Below are positions 52,382 to 61,826 of a DNA stretch of 64,000 bases, piece after piece. Both the position numbers and the translations under genes were made by a program. The notes beneath the pieces were generated by a model, which did not search any database, was not told the DNA's origin, and saw only the letters and a program-made list of their open reading frames with translations. Within the stretch, counting starts at the first letter, position 1, and each line of letters begins with the position of its first letter. This stretch comes from Balneolales bacterium (GTDB lineage Bacteria > Bacteroidota > Rhodothermia > Balneolales > Natronogracilivirgulaceae): the NCBI GenBank assembly GCA_007132975.1, contig SLNO01000042.1, forward strand, positions 1 to 64,000, in the 5' to 3' direction.

Positions 52382-54722
52382 TGTCGGGGTTCATCCAGTA
52401 AATGAGTGCCGGCAGGAAGATCAGGTCGGCTGCCAAAGCAGTAAGGATCGTCAAGCAGGTGAGAAGACCCATAAGCATGTTGGACTCAAACGAGCTTGTG
52501 CCAAGCACTCCAAACCCCACAAGCAGTATGAGGCTTGTCAGTACTATGGCTCTTCCGGTATGGATCGTGGTGTTCTTGACTGCCTCATCGAGTGAAAGGC
52601 CGCGCAGTGTCTCCATACGGAATCGGGCCAGATAGTGAATGCTGTCATCAACAGCAATACCAAAAGCTATGGTGAATATGACTGCCGTGGACGGACGTAT
52701 GTCGATTCCAGCATATCCCATGAAACCGGCTGTGACAAGAAGTGGTATCAGATTGGGCAGCAAAGATATCAGCACAAGCTTGATGTTCCGGAAGAGCAGG
52801 GCCATTACCAGTGAGATGAACAGAAATGCGAGACCGATACTCCAGGTCAGGGCTTTGACAATATTACCCGTCAGGTCAGCTGACAGTATCGTGGAACCCG
52901 TCAGGAGAACGTTCTCATCAGGAAAAAGATCGGCAAGGTATGTCTCAAGATCAGCGCGCATGCGGTTGATCCTCCAGGAACCGGCATCATAAACCCGTGC
53001 AATGATCCGGGTCTGGCGGTTGTCGAAATCATTGAAGCCAAAATCTTCGCCGCCTCCGGTCATCTCCAGAAGCAGGTCGTACTGAGCGATCAGCGGTCGG
53101 GAGTCGGGCAGGGAACCGGGTTCGCTTTCACGCATGATATTGTCCAGGCGGGACATGAGGGTTGCGAAAGAGACACTCTGTTCAATTTCGTCATAGGAAG
53201 AGAGGTGGTTTTCCAGCAATGTTATCCGTTGAAGCAACTCTGGGTCATACACGCCATCTTCCATGCCGGTATCCACTATGATTTCAAGCGGAAACTGCGG
53301 GGCCAGATATTTGTCGAGGAAACGGCTTTGCTGAATAAGCTCCGAGTTCTCGCCAATGTCGTCAAATACACGGCTGTTTGTCCTGAGCTGGGTGATCCCC
53401 GCAGAGAAAATGATTGTCACAAGCAAGGTCACCATAACCACTTTTCGCGGGTGCATGCGTGCCATGCGGTGGGTGCTTGAGAGCAGCGATCCGATCTTCC
53501 TGAAGAATATGCGGCTTTTGTCCTCGACAGGAGTCGTATTACGAAGCAGCTTCAAAACCGATGGAAGCACGAATATTGTGATCAAAAAAGCAATCAGTAC
53601 TCCGGCAGCTGTATAGAGACCGAATCGGCGCATTGGCATCACATTGCTTGTCATCAGTGTGAGGAAACCAATTGCCGTTGTTATGCTGGTGAGCAGTGTG
53701 GCCGTGCCAAGTATCAGAATGGTTTGACGCAATGACTGCTCACGGCTTTTGTTCTGCAATCGAAGGTCCTGGTACTTTGAGAGCATGTGCACAGAGTCTG
53801 CCACACCAACACACAACAGTATGGGGGCGATAGTGCTGCTCAGGATCTCAAAGAATCCACCAGTGAGCACAAGAATGGCTGTCACAAAAAGTATGGTAAG
53901 CCATACAATGCTGATGGGCAGTATGACGCCAAGCATCGTTCGGAAGAGCAGCCACAAAATGGCAACAATCAGCAGCGAGGCAATGGAGACATAAAAAAGG
54001 ATCTCTCTGTTCAGCGTTTCGACATAGCGTGTCCGGAAGTATGGGAGACCGGATTTATTGAATTCGTAGTCCGAACGGTAAGATTCCAGGACTTCGTTTA
54101 TCCGGGCGATCAGCTCCCGGCGGTTGGAGAATGTATTATATTGGTCGCTGATCTTCAGGTATATCGCAGTAGCGGTACCTTCGGATCCCAAATAGGTGCC
54201 GGCAACGAATGGATCGTCCAGCATTCTGTCGCGGATGCGCTCAAGGTGATTTTCTGAGGAATTGTTGTTTTCTGACCACCCGGGAGCGTTCCTGTCCAGT
54301 GATGGGAGGGAGGGAAGCTTATTAATATCCAGATATGTCTGCGCCTTCAATGCCCCGCCCTCGGCCACAAACTCGTTAAGAGACCATATGCTCCTCACAT
54401 CCACAAGAAAGGGCAGTGTTTCCAACTCGAATGCCATTTCGCGAACCTGCATCAAATGCCGGGGTGTGAAGAGGGAATCATGCCGGAATGCTATGATGAT
54501 CAGGTTATCATCCCTCCCGAACTCTTCAGCAACCCGCTGATAGGCAACAATGGTTTCCGCATCTTCGGGATAGAAGCCCTCCAGGTCGAAATCTGCACGG
54601 ATGTGCCAAGCCGGTATGAGCGCAAGGATGGCAAGCAGGCCCACTACGGCAAGCCATGTCCTCGGGCGGGACAGGATAAACCGGATGACCGGCGAGAGAT
54701 ATTTCTTCTCAAGATATTTCAA
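52254..54722 (-). CDS. RND superfamily (MMPL-type) exporter
   Basis: Inner-membrane exporter of 822 residues with two repeats of one plus five transmembrane segments, each with a large periplasmic loop. The conserved MMPL/RND acidic-His motifs are GVADSVHMLSKYQD in the first half and GIAVDDSIHYLARFR in the second. Such proteins move lipids or hydrophobic compounds. The last 43 residues (from about NPDITAVATSS) are hydrophilic and encoded opposite the tmk 3' end. The outer-membrane barrel gene lies just upstream (57-bp gap). Confidence 0.88.
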   Translation of the reverse strand: MKYLEKKYLSPVIRFILSRPRTWLAVVGLLAILALIPAWHIRADFDLEGFYPEDAETIVAYQRVAEEFGRDDNLIIIAFRHDSLFTPRHLMQVREMAFELETLPFLVDVRSIWSLNEFVAEGGALKAQTYLDINKLPSLPSLDRNAPGWSENNNSSENHLERIRDRMLDDPFVAGTYLGSEGTATAIYLKISDQYNTFSNRRELIARINEVLESYRSDYEFNKSGLPYFRTRYVETLNREILFYVSIASLLIVAILWLLFRTMLGVILPISIVWLTILFVTAILVLTGGFFEILSSTIAPILLCVGVADSVHMLSKYQDLRLQNKSREQSLRQTILILGTATLLTSITTAIGFLTLMTSNVMPMRRFGLYTAAGVLIAFLITIFVLPSVLKLLRNTTPVEDKSRIFFRKIGSLLSSTHRMARMHPRKVVMVTLLVTIIFSAGITQLRTNSRVFDDIGENSELIQQSRFLDKYLAPQFPLEIIVDTGMEDGVYDPELLQRITLLENHLSSYDEIEQSVSFATLMSRLDNIMRESEPGSLPDSRPLIAQYDLLLEMTGGGEDFGFNDFDNRQTRIIARVYDAGSWRINRMRADLETYLADLFPDENVLLTGSTILSADLTGNIVKALTWSIGLAFLFISLVMALLFRNIKLVLISLLPNLIPLLVTAGFMGYAGIDIRPSTAVIFTIAFGIAVDDSIHYLARFRMETLRGLSLDEAVKNTTIHTGRAIVLTSLILLVGFGVLGTSSFESNMLMGLLTCLTILTALAADLIFLPALIYWMNPDITAVATSSQDTPLSPGTSLPVNAKNQVRQYDPHERQEHQIPH

Positions 54723-54778
54723 GGAGTGAAGGCAGGTGATTTCTGGTGAAGACCGGCTGTCAGCATGCTTCTTGATAG

Positions 54779-56146
54779 TCAGAAGAAGCAGCGAATCCCG
54801 GTGTATATCAGACTGTTGCTGCGATAGGAACCGAAACTTGCATGTCCATAGTTCGCCTCAGGAGCAGGTCCGCCAAAAAAATGTGCGCCCAGCGTTATGG
54901 TTACGTTATCCATGAGATCATAGGAATGTTCCGTGCGGACCCAGAAATCGCTTCCCCACGGCTGGAATACCGTGGTTAGTTCACTTTGCAGCCGTTGGCG
55001 GAAAAAATCCCGGCGTGCCGTAGCTGCGAGAGTGTGGAACACAGACTCCTGTATCACGTCCGGGTGTGGATCGTAGATGATCTGAGCACTCCAGTGCGCC
55101 CCTATTGTCAAAAAAGTTCCGGTATAGAGCAGTTCAAGCGCGGTTTCAATGGTCTGGTGCTTTGATATGAATCCATCCTCTTCTTCTCCAATAATCTGCA
55201 GTATGCGTGGAAGCGAGATCAGCACAGGATTTTGCAAGTCAAAAAGCAGCAGCTCTTCTGGAATTCTGTCGAAAGCCCGTTTTTGGAACCAGGCTGCTTC
55301 AGCCACGGCAGTAAAACTAGGGGTAAATTCCCATGAAAGGCCGCCGGTAAGCACCCAGCCTGGAAACCAGGATTCCTGGAGCAGCAGCTCAGGTGTATGA
55401 AACGGATTCTCCAGACCGGGCAAGAGGATTTCCTTAAAATATACAGGTTGGGAAGGGGTCCAGTAGAGCACGCCTGCCTGGAGCTCAAATCTGCCGGGCC
55501 TTGCATTATTCCAAAGCAGAGCCGCTTGGGCATTCTGGTCATTTGGAGTGGACTCAATCCGGAACGGCAGGCCGCCAGGCACCGGAATGTGGAAAAACCA
55601 GCGGTTTTGGGGGTCGGGAAGCAGGGTTTCTGTGAAAACGGGAGTGACAATGAGGCGGATTCGATGATTTCCGGCATACAGGGAGTAATTCGCTGCGATG
55701 GTACCGCGGCGAAGCACGGGTTCTGGTTCCAGCAGAAAATTTCTCAAATCCAGTGGCTGCAGACGATTGACCGGTGACTGAAAAAGGGACAAACCCGGCA
55801 TGATTACCTGGCGGCCGATCCTCAGGTCGCCCCTGTTAAAATATAGTTCTACCCATGCCTCTGGAAATGCCCACTCCAGGGAGTCGGAAGATGCTTCAAA
55901 TCGATTCCGGAAATCATTGCGAACAAAAAGACGTGCCGAATCAAGCCGGTAGTCAAGATTTACGGAAAGGCGCTGAATACCAGGAACCAGCTCGGGCCGG
56001 GAGGACAGGGTGGCACCGGAAAGAAGGTGGTAGTCACCCGTCAATGCTGGTCTGGATGCAGCTGGTGTCGCAAAGGGGAAATGCATCAAAAACGCCGCCA
56101 GAATGGGCATAATCGTGTTAAATAGTATCCTGGAACGGAGTGGCAC
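54779..56146 (-). CDS. Outer-membrane beta-barrel protein (DUF1302-like)
   Basis: Predicted outer-membrane barrel. A signal peptide (LRSRILFNTIMPILAAFLMHF, ending about ATPAAS) is followed by repeated amphipathic strands rich in aromatic residues, e.g. AWVELYFNRGDLRIGRQVIM, and the chain ends in a terminal Phe, as BAM substrates do. DUF1302-like barrels are often encoded beside RND/MMPL exporters, as here, suggesting a lipid or hydrophobic-compound export path. The GTG near 56146 gives the best signal peptide; a TTG at 56170 and an ATG at 56110 are alternatives. Confidence 0.65.
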   Translation of the reverse strand: MPLRSRILFNTIMPILAAFLMHFPFATPAASRPALTGDYHLLSGATLSSRPELVPGIQRLSVNLDYRLDSARLFVRNDFRNRFEASSDSLEWAFPEAWVELYFNRGDLRIGRQVIMPGLSLFQSPVNRLQPLDLRNFLLEPEPVLRRGTIAANYSLYAGNHRIRLIVTPVFTETLLPDPQNRWFFHIPVPGGLPFRIESTPNDQNAQAALLWNNARPGRFELQAGVLYWTPSQPVYFKEILLPGLENPFHTPELLLQESWFPGWVLTGGLSWEFTPSFTAVAEAAWFQKRAFDRIPEELLLFDLQNPVLISLPRILQIIGEEEDGFISKHQTIETALELLYTGTFLTIGAHWSAQIIYDPHPDVIQESVFHTLAATARRDFFRQRLQSELTTVFQPWGSDFWVRTEHSYDLMDNVTITLGAHFFGGPAPEANYGHASFGSYRSNSLIYTGIRCFF

Positions 56147-56303
56147 GGCTACAAAACTGTAAATTTCCAATTGCTGATGTTACGAAAAATGCTTATTTTT
56201 GATTTATTGTGCGACAACTTGAATGTCCTGCGTGCAATCCTACGGTGATACCAGCCGCAAATCACACGAACCAATCAACTTTACAGAAGTATAATAGTAC
56301 ATT

Positions 56304-56786
56304 ATGGCGCATCAAAGAATTGAAGTTGACCTGCCCTTGGCCAAAGTTTACGAGTTGATGAGCTCTCCCACTGATTTCCCGAAGTTTCTCTCCTCGCTCA
56401 GGGAGGTCAATAAAATCAACTCGCAGACTTTTGAATACGTAACTGAAATTGGTGGAGAAGAATTCCGGTGGACCACCAATATAATTGATGATCTGCGTAA
56501 CACCCGTTTTGCATGGATCACCATCAATGGTAATCTGAATCAGACCGGAACCATCCGTTTTACCCCCCTGAACAACGGCTCCCGTACAAGGGTAGATTTC
56601 AGCCTCGATTACCGGACGTTCTTTGGTGAACCCTCCTCAGATATGGCGAAATTCATCGAGGAACTGCCAGATCAGCTCATGGGAGATCTTGAGAAATTCA
56701 AGAATCTTGCTGAGAGCGGCAGTTTCAAGGATGAAAGTGAGAAGGAAGAAGTTGTTTCCGAGAAAAAAGAGGAAGTAACAGCCTGA
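56304..56786 (+). CDS. SRPBCC / START-like (polyketide cyclase family) protein
   Basis: 160 residues forming a helix-grip lipid-binding fold: RIEVDLPLAKVYELMSSPTD at the start, GGEEFRWTTNIID and RTRVDFSLDYRTFF strands, then a long C-terminal helix ELPDQLMGDLEKFKNLAE. The final 20 residues are a charged Glu/Lys tail. The fold binds hydrophobic ligands; the ligand is unknown. Stand-alone gene with a strong terminator after it. Confidence 0.8.
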   Translation: MAHQRIEVDLPLAKVYELMSSPTDFPKFLSSLREVNKINSQTFEYVTEIGGEEFRWTTNIIDDLRNTRFAWITINGNLNQTGTIRFTPLNNGSRTRVDFSLDYRTFFGEPSSDMAKFIEELPDQLMGDLEKFKNLAESGSFKDESEKEEVVSEKKEEVTA

Positions 56787-56803
56787 TTTTTCAGGCAGGA
56801 TTT

Positions 56804-56832
56804 AAAAAGGGGTGAAAGGCCCCTTTTTTTTT
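56804..56832 (+). terminator. Rho-independent terminator after the SRPBCC gene
   Basis: AAAAAGGGG (56804-56812) pairs with CCCCTTTTT, loop TGAAAGG, and a tract of nine or more T residues follows. A second small hairpin GCCTGA-TTTT-TCAGGC spans the stop codon at 56781-56796. Confidence 0.85.
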
Positions 56833-56873
56833 ATCCGTTTTTACCCGGTCGCACCACGCATCCCCAGACCTGA

Positions 56874-57749
56874 ATGCTTCTCTCCGACTTTTTGCAAAGC
56901 GAGCACGTTTCGAGCCCATTTGCAGCAGTATTGGGACACCCGGTTGCTCACAGCCGCTCGCCAGGGATACACAATGCCTCACTTGCCTATCACGGTATTC
57001 CGGTTCGTTACCACGCAGTTTCTTGTCCTGAAACTGAGTTCGGATTACTGCACAGGCTATTCTCGTGCCCGGAGTTCAGAGGCGCTAATGTGACCATTCC
57101 CCTCAAGGAGAAAATGGTTGGCCTGATGGATGAGATTGATGGCACAGCCAAAAAGATTGGAGCCATCAACACGGTTGTAATCAATCCAAAGAACCGGCGT
57201 CTCAAGGGTTTCAACACCGACGCCTACGGGTTCATGAAACCATTGGAGTCGTACGGCCATATAAGAAGTGCTGCCATTCTTGGCACTGGTGGAGCCGCCA
57301 GAGCCATTGTCCATGCGCTGCTGGAGCAAGACTGCCAAATGATCTCCCTTGTAAGCCGTAAAAAAGCGCAGATCGAATTGGCCTCAGCCCATCCTGAAAA
57401 AATCCGCCTGCTTACCTATGACCAGCTTGATGATGCCATACGGAAGTCCGAAATGATCGTAAATACCACACCGGTGGGAATGCACCCTGACATGGAAAAC
57501 ACACCCGTACCCTCATCCATGACGCCTCTTTTAAAGGGAAAAATCTGCTATGACATAATATATAATCCACTGGAGTCCAGGTTGATTGTGGAGGCGAGGC
57601 AACACGGGGCGAGGACGATAGGCGGACTCGACATGTTCCTGCACCAGGCGGCCCGCTCGTTCGAGTTGTGGTTCGGCAAGTCAATGCCTCTTGACCTGGC
57701 AAGGAGCATGATCCTTTCATCCCTGAAAGAAAACGGAGCACCTGCCTGA
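56874..57749 (+). CDS. aroE: Shikimate dehydrogenase
   Basis: Reduces 3-dehydroshikimate with NADPH in aromatic amino acid synthesis. Substrate motif GHPVAHSRSPGIHNA (about residues 21-35), catalytic Lys in NVTIPLKEK (about 78), NADP-binding loop GTGGAARAI, and GGLDMFLHQA. 291 residues, slightly longer than average at the N-terminus. Its TGA shares a base with the pgeF ATG, so the two are coupled. Confidence 0.94.
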   Translation: MLLSDFLQSEHVSSPFAAVLGHPVAHSRSPGIHNASLAYHGIPVRYHAVSCPETEFGLLHRLFSCPEFRGANVTIPLKEKMVGLMDEIDGTAKKIGAINTVVINPKNRRLKGFNTDAYGFMKPLESYGHIRSAAILGTGGAARAIVHALLEQDCQMISLVSRKKAQIELASAHPEKIRLLTYDQLDDAIRKSEMIVNTTPVGMHPDMENTPVPSSMTPLLKGKICYDIIYNPLESRLIVEARQHGARTIGGLDMFLHQAARSFELWFGKSMPLDLARSMILSSLKENGAPA

Positions 57750-58474
57750 TGCCCACTATCTGGACGGATTTAAAGGAGCTGCAAGCGGCATTTATCACAC
57801 GCGAAATTGAGCGGACAGGTGATTTTTTCCAGTCCGTCACCAACCATGAGCATGTCGATGACGCCCTCAAGGCACTTGACAACAATCGACGAATTGCATC
57901 GGAATATCCAGGGTTTACCGAGGACATGAAATTGTGCATGGCCAGACAGGTGCATGGCAGCCAGGTGCGGTACACGGACAAAGCGGGCATAGCCGGAGAT
58001 GCTGATGGACTGGTCACAGACAAACCGAATTTGGCCCTCGGAGTGCTTGTTGCCGATTGTGCGGCTTTGTTGATTGCCGATCCGGCAAACAAAGTTGTGG
58101 CTGCTGTTCACGCCGGATGGAGAGGGGCAGTTGCCGGGATCATTCCAGAAGCTGTTCGCCAAATGGAAAAAATCGGAGCTGAGCCCGATCTGATCCGCAC
58201 ATATATCAGCCCATGCATCTCACGCGAAGCCTTTGAGGTGGGCGAGGAGGTCGCATGCCGCTTTCCGGACAAATTCGTGGACCGGACCCGTTCCAAGCCA
58301 CATGTGGATCTGCGTGGCTTCGTTCTCCATCAGCTGCGTAAAACCGGGATTCCCGAATCATCCGTGGCTCGTGATGATTCTTGCACGGTTAGGAATACGA
58401 CCTTGCACTCACACCGAAGGGACGGGAACAAGAGCGGACGCATGCTTGCAGTGATCTGTCTGTCAAGCAAATAG
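57749..58474 (+). CDS. pgeF: Multicopper-like purine nucleoside phosphorylase (YfiH/PgeF family)
   Basis: YfiH/LACC1-family enzyme, reported as purine nucleoside phosphorylase/deaminase and, in E. coli PgeF, as an editor of peptidoglycan precursors. Metal-site motifs are RQVHGSQV, VADCAALLIAD and HAGWRGAV, plus SHRRDGNKSGR at the end. 241 residues, standard. It begins one base within the aroE stop codon. Confidence 0.88.
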   Translation: MPTIWTDLKELQAAFITREIERTGDFFQSVTNHEHVDDALKALDNNRRIASEYPGFTEDMKLCMARQVHGSQVRYTDKAGIAGDADGLVTDKPNLALGVLVADCAALLIADPANKVVAAVHAGWRGAVAGIIPEAVRQMEKIGAEPDLIRTYISPCISREAFEVGEEVACRFPDKFVDRTRSKPHVDLRGFVLHQLRKTGIPESSVARDDSCTVRNTTLHSHRRDGNKSGRMLAVICLSSK

Positions 58475-58506
58475 CATAGTTGCCATTTAGAAAAAAAGTA
58501 TCCGAT

Positions 58507-58535
58507 CGGGGAACAATTTCAGCCCGTTTTTTTTT
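58507..58535 (+). terminator. Probable terminator after pgeF
   Basis: Short stem CGGG (58507-58510) / CCCG (58523-58526) followed by nine T residues. The stem is short, so it is only moderately convincing. Confidence 0.5.
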
Positions 58536-58550
58536 ATGGTATCTTACCAT
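58536..58550. promoter_or_regulatory. Inverted repeat between pgeF and dxr
   Basis: Perfect dyad ATGGTA-TCT-TACCAT directly after the T-run and about 80 bp before the dxr GTG. It could be an operator for the dxr-rseP-psd-pssA unit or part of the terminator region. Confidence 0.3.
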
Positions 58551-58630
58551 GCCGGTTTGATAAAAGCAATGCGCTCCGCCGCAACTGCACAAACAAGATT
58601 GACGGCCGGCTCAAATTTTTTCATGCAAAA

Positions 58631-59779
58631 GTGAACATACAACGATTACTTATCCTCGGATCCACCGGTTCCATCGGCACACAGACACTGGATATTGTCC
58701 GTGCCCATCCGGAAAAACTTGAAGTGTTCGCCCTTACGGCCCATACGAACTGGGAAACCCTGGCCAGGCAGACAAATGAGTTCAAGCCTGAATACTCTGT
58801 GCTCGTAGACGAAGCAAATTTCGACAAGCTCAAAGAAGCCGTAACCCACAAAAGAACCAAACTATTATATGGACAGCAAGAGCTGATGGGCCTTGTGACA
58901 GCCAATGAAATCGACACAGTAATCAACAGCCTGGTCGGTTTCTCCGGGTTTATGCCCACGGTGACCGCACTCAAAGCCGGAAAGAAAGTGGCTTTGGCGA
59001 ACAAAGAATCACTGGTTGTCGGAGGGCAGCTGCTTTCTCCGTACCTGAACGGGAGTTATGACCGGCTCATCCCCATAGACTCAGAACACAGTGCCATCCT
59101 TCAGTGTCTGGCTGGTGAAAAACTCAAAAATATCGAGAAGCTGATCATTACAGCCAGTGGCGGGCCCTTTCGGACGTGGGATTTGGACAAAATCCACAAC
59201 GCCAAGGTCCATGACGCCCTGAAGCACCCTAACTGGGATATGGGAGCCAAAATCACGATCGATTCGGCTACGATGATGAACAAAGGTCTGGAAGTAATTG
59301 AAGCGCACTGGCTGTTTGGTCTGCCACTGAGCCGGATTGAAGCGGTGGTTCACCCTCAGAGCATCGTACACTCCATGGTCTTGTTCAATGACGGCTCCAT
59401 GAAAGCGCAACTGGGCTTGCCCGATATGCGCCTTCCCATTCAATATGCCCTTACTTTTCCCGATCGCTGGCCGCTTCCGTCCCGCCAGATTGACTGGACC
59501 GTTCCTCATCAGTTCTCCTTTGAACCAGTCGATTTGGATCGATTTCCATGCTTTGAGCTGGCGCTTAAAGCGATAGATGCCGGCGGGTACGCTCCGGCCG
59601 TGCTGAATGCCTCCAACGAAGTGGCCGTGGAGAGGTTTCTCAAAGAAGAAATTTCGTATATTCAGATTTCCGAAATCGTGGCCAAAAGTTTATCTCATAT
59701 TACAAATTCAGATACGTTATCAGTAGAGTCGCTGGAAGCGGTTGACCGGGAGGCGCGTGCGTTTGCCCGGTCCATCTGA
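58631..59779 (+). CDS. dxr: 1-deoxy-D-xylulose 5-phosphate reductoisomerase
   Basis: First committed step of the MEP isoprenoid pathway (DXP to MEP, NADPH). NADPH loop LLILGSTGSIGTQTLDIV at the N-terminus, LANKESLVVGG (about 122), SEHSAILQCL with metal-binding acids, and ASGGPFRTW. 382 residues. Start is GTG at 58631; the ATG eight bases upstream is out of frame and stops after three codons. Confidence 0.95.
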   Translation: MNIQRLLILGSTGSIGTQTLDIVRAHPEKLEVFALTAHTNWETLARQTNEFKPEYSVLVDEANFDKLKEAVTHKRTKLLYGQQELMGLVTANEIDTVINSLVGFSGFMPTVTALKAGKKVALANKESLVVGGQLLSPYLNGSYDRLIPIDSEHSAILQCLAGEKLKNIEKLIITASGGPFRTWDLDKIHNAKVHDALKHPNWDMGAKITIDSATMMNKGLEVIEAHWLFGLPLSRIEAVVHPQSIVHSMVLFNDGSMKAQLGLPDMRLPIQYALTFPDRWPLPSRQIDWTVPHQFSFEPVDLDRFPCFELALKAIDAGGYAPAVLNASNEVAVERFLKEEISYIQISEIVAKSLSHITNSDTLSVESLEAVDREARAFARSI

Positions 59780-59800
59780 TGCTAACAACAATCTTTTTTC

Positions 59801-61153
59801 ATGGAAGTGATTCTCAGTATACTTCAGACCATCCTAATTTTTGTAGCGGCAATATTCGTACTTGTGCTGGTACACGAACTTGGGCATTTTCTTGCAGCAA
59901 AATTGTTCGGGATGCGGGTTGAACGCTTTTCCATCGGATTTCCGCCCAGGCTTTTCGGCATAAAAAAAGGTGACACCGACTACTGCATTTCAGCCCTTCC
60001 GCTGGGAGGCTATGTGAAGATCTCCGGGATGGTGGATGAAAGCATGGACGACAGCTTCACAAAATCCGAGCCCAAGGATTACGAGTACCGCAGCAAACCG
60101 GTATGGCAGCGCATGATCGTGATCACGGCCGGGGTCATCTTCAATATGCTGCTTGCCTACATTATTTTTGCGGTCATCACCTTTTCGCATGGCGTCAATC
60201 AGATTCCCGCAGAGAATATCAAGGGGCTTTATGTACCTGAGAACTCGACTGCGGAAAGAGTGGGTTTTGAGACAGGTGACCGCATCGTAGCTGTCAATAA
60301 CAAGGAGATAGAATATATACGCCGCGGACAGTTCTTCTCCATGGCGGACATCACAAGCAGCTCCCTCAGCTTCACTGTGGACAGGAACGGTGAGATGGTC
60401 ACCATTCGTCCACCGGATGATTTTCTGGATCATCTTGCCCGAAACCCGGAGTTCCTTGAACTGCAGAATGCTTTGCCCAGCAAAGTAGGTGCTGTATCAG
60501 ACGGATCACCTGCGGAGAGGGCAGGCCTCCAGCCGGGCGATGAAATCGTGGCCATAGATGGCGAGCAGGTCGGGTTCTGGCTTCAGATGGTCGACAAAAT
60601 CCAGACAGGCGGTGATGAAATGGTGTTTACGATACAAAGGGACGGTGAGGTCATGGATGTGGCCATTGCCCCGGATCCCGAGCGACGCATCATCGGAATT
60701 GCCATTGTCGATCCGCACGAGTTTTTTGGCTTCGAGACCATCCGCTTCGGCTTCTTAGCATCACTGAGGGAGGGCGTCTCGCAAGCGCATGACACTCTCA
60801 TGGGGATTATTAACGGTTTTCGCCAGCTGCTGACCGGGTCCATATCCATACGGGAAAACCTGGGCGGACCCGTTGCTATTGCATCTGTGACAGCCGATGT
60901 CACCGAGCGTGGTGGGGCTCTTGGATTCTGGAGTTTTACAGCATTTCTCAGTATTACACTGGCCCTGATGAACATCCTCCCAATCCCCATGCTTGACGGC
61001 GGTCACCTGATGTTCCTTATATATGAGGCCGTAACTCGCAGGGAGCCCTCAATCAAAGTTCGCATGGCTCTACAGCAGATTGGATTCATACTGCTGATCA
61101 GTCTCATGATTTTTGTTACATTCAACGATATACTCAGGCACGTAGTCAATTGA
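59801..61153 (+). CDS. rseP: RIP zinc metalloprotease
   Basis: Site-2 intramembrane protease that cleaves anti-sigma factors and leftover signal peptides. The zinc motif HELGH is at residues 25-29 in the first transmembrane segment; two PDZ domains follow (about 130-215 with ERVGFETGDRIVAVN, and 220-310 with ERAGLQPGDEIVAIDG); the last ligand motif is NILPIPMLDGGH. 450 residues. It sits between dxr and psd, as in many genomes. Confidence 0.94.
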   Translation: MEVILSILQTILIFVAAIFVLVLVHELGHFLAAKLFGMRVERFSIGFPPRLFGIKKGDTDYCISALPLGGYVKISGMVDESMDDSFTKSEPKDYEYRSKPVWQRMIVITAGVIFNMLLAYIIFAVITFSHGVNQIPAENIKGLYVPENSTAERVGFETGDRIVAVNNKEIEYIRRGQFFSMADITSSSLSFTVDRNGEMVTIRPPDDFLDHLARNPEFLELQNALPSKVGAVSDGSPAERAGLQPGDEIVAIDGEQVGFWLQMVDKIQTGGDEMVFTIQRDGEVMDVAIAPDPERRIIGIAIVDPHEFFGFETIRFGFLASLREGVSQAHDTLMGIINGFRQLLTGSISIRENLGGPVAIASVTADVTERGGALGFWSFTAFLSITLALMNILPIPMLDGGHLMFLIYEAVTRREPSIKVRMALQQIGFILLISLMIFVTFNDILRHVVN

Positions 61154-61157
61154 ACTT

Positions 61158-61805
61158 ATGAGATTTGCCAAGGATGGTGTTCCTGTCATAGTTGCCGCTC
61201 TGTTCCTCTCGCTGGTCCTCGTTCTCATCGGGTGGCTGCTCAACAACAGCGCTTCACTGCCTCTTTATCTGGTCGCCGTCTTTATTTCGGGGTTCACTCT
61301 GTTCTTTTTTCGCGACCCGGAACGTAACATACCTGAGGGCTCTTACATTCTTGCGCCTGCCGATGGTAAGATCATATCCATAGAACAGGTGCGCGAGGAT
61401 ATCTATCTGGGGGCGCCGGCAAAGCAGATCAGCATATTCCTCTCCATAATGGATGTGCATGTCAACCGCTACCCGGTTTCCGGCAAGGTTGAGCATGTAA
61501 CCTATCATCCTGGCAAATATCTCGTTGCATGGCATCCAAAAGCATCTGAACTGAATGAGCGGGCTGAATTTGGAGTTGTCCATGAGTCTGGGTTGAAGGT
61601 GTTTTTCCGGCAGATAACGGGTCTGGTGGCTCGCAGAATTGTGTTTCACACCCGGGAAGGGGATGAGGTCAGGGCTGGAGACAGGTTTGGGCTCATGAAG
61701 TTTGGATCAAGAATGGATATCCTGCTCCCTGCGGATATGGAGGTTCTTGTTAAAACCGGCGACAAAACGATTGGTGGGGAAACCATTATCGCAAAACTTG
61801 ACTGA
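61158..61805 (+). CDS. psd: Phosphatidylserine decarboxylase, short (type II) form
   Basis: Makes phosphatidylethanolamine from phosphatidylserine. Two N-terminal membrane segments (VPVIVAALFLSLVLVLIGWL and LYLVAVFISGFTLFFF), catalytic-domain motifs ILAPADGKI and MDVHVNRYPVSG, and the self-cleavage site KFGSRMD, where S184 becomes the pyruvoyl group. 215 residues, typical of the short bacterial/archaeal type. pssA follows 21 bp downstream, giving a complete serine-to-PE branch. Confidence 0.94.
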   Translation: MRFAKDGVPVIVAALFLSLVLVLIGWLLNNSASLPLYLVAVFISGFTLFFFRDPERNIPEGSYILAPADGKIISIEQVREDIYLGAPAKQISIFLSIMDVHVNRYPVSGKVEHVTYHPGKYLVAWHPKASELNERAEFGVVHESGLKVFFRQITGLVARRIVFHTREGDEVRAGDRFGLMKFGSRMDILLPADMEVLVKTGDKTIGGETIIAKLD

Positions 61806-61826
61806 CGCTGGTGACCAGGCGAAGCT

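Noticed and set aside
58623..58634. ATG upstream of dxr as its start or a leader peptide
   Set aside because: It reads ATG CAA AAG TGA, out of frame with dxr and only three codons long.
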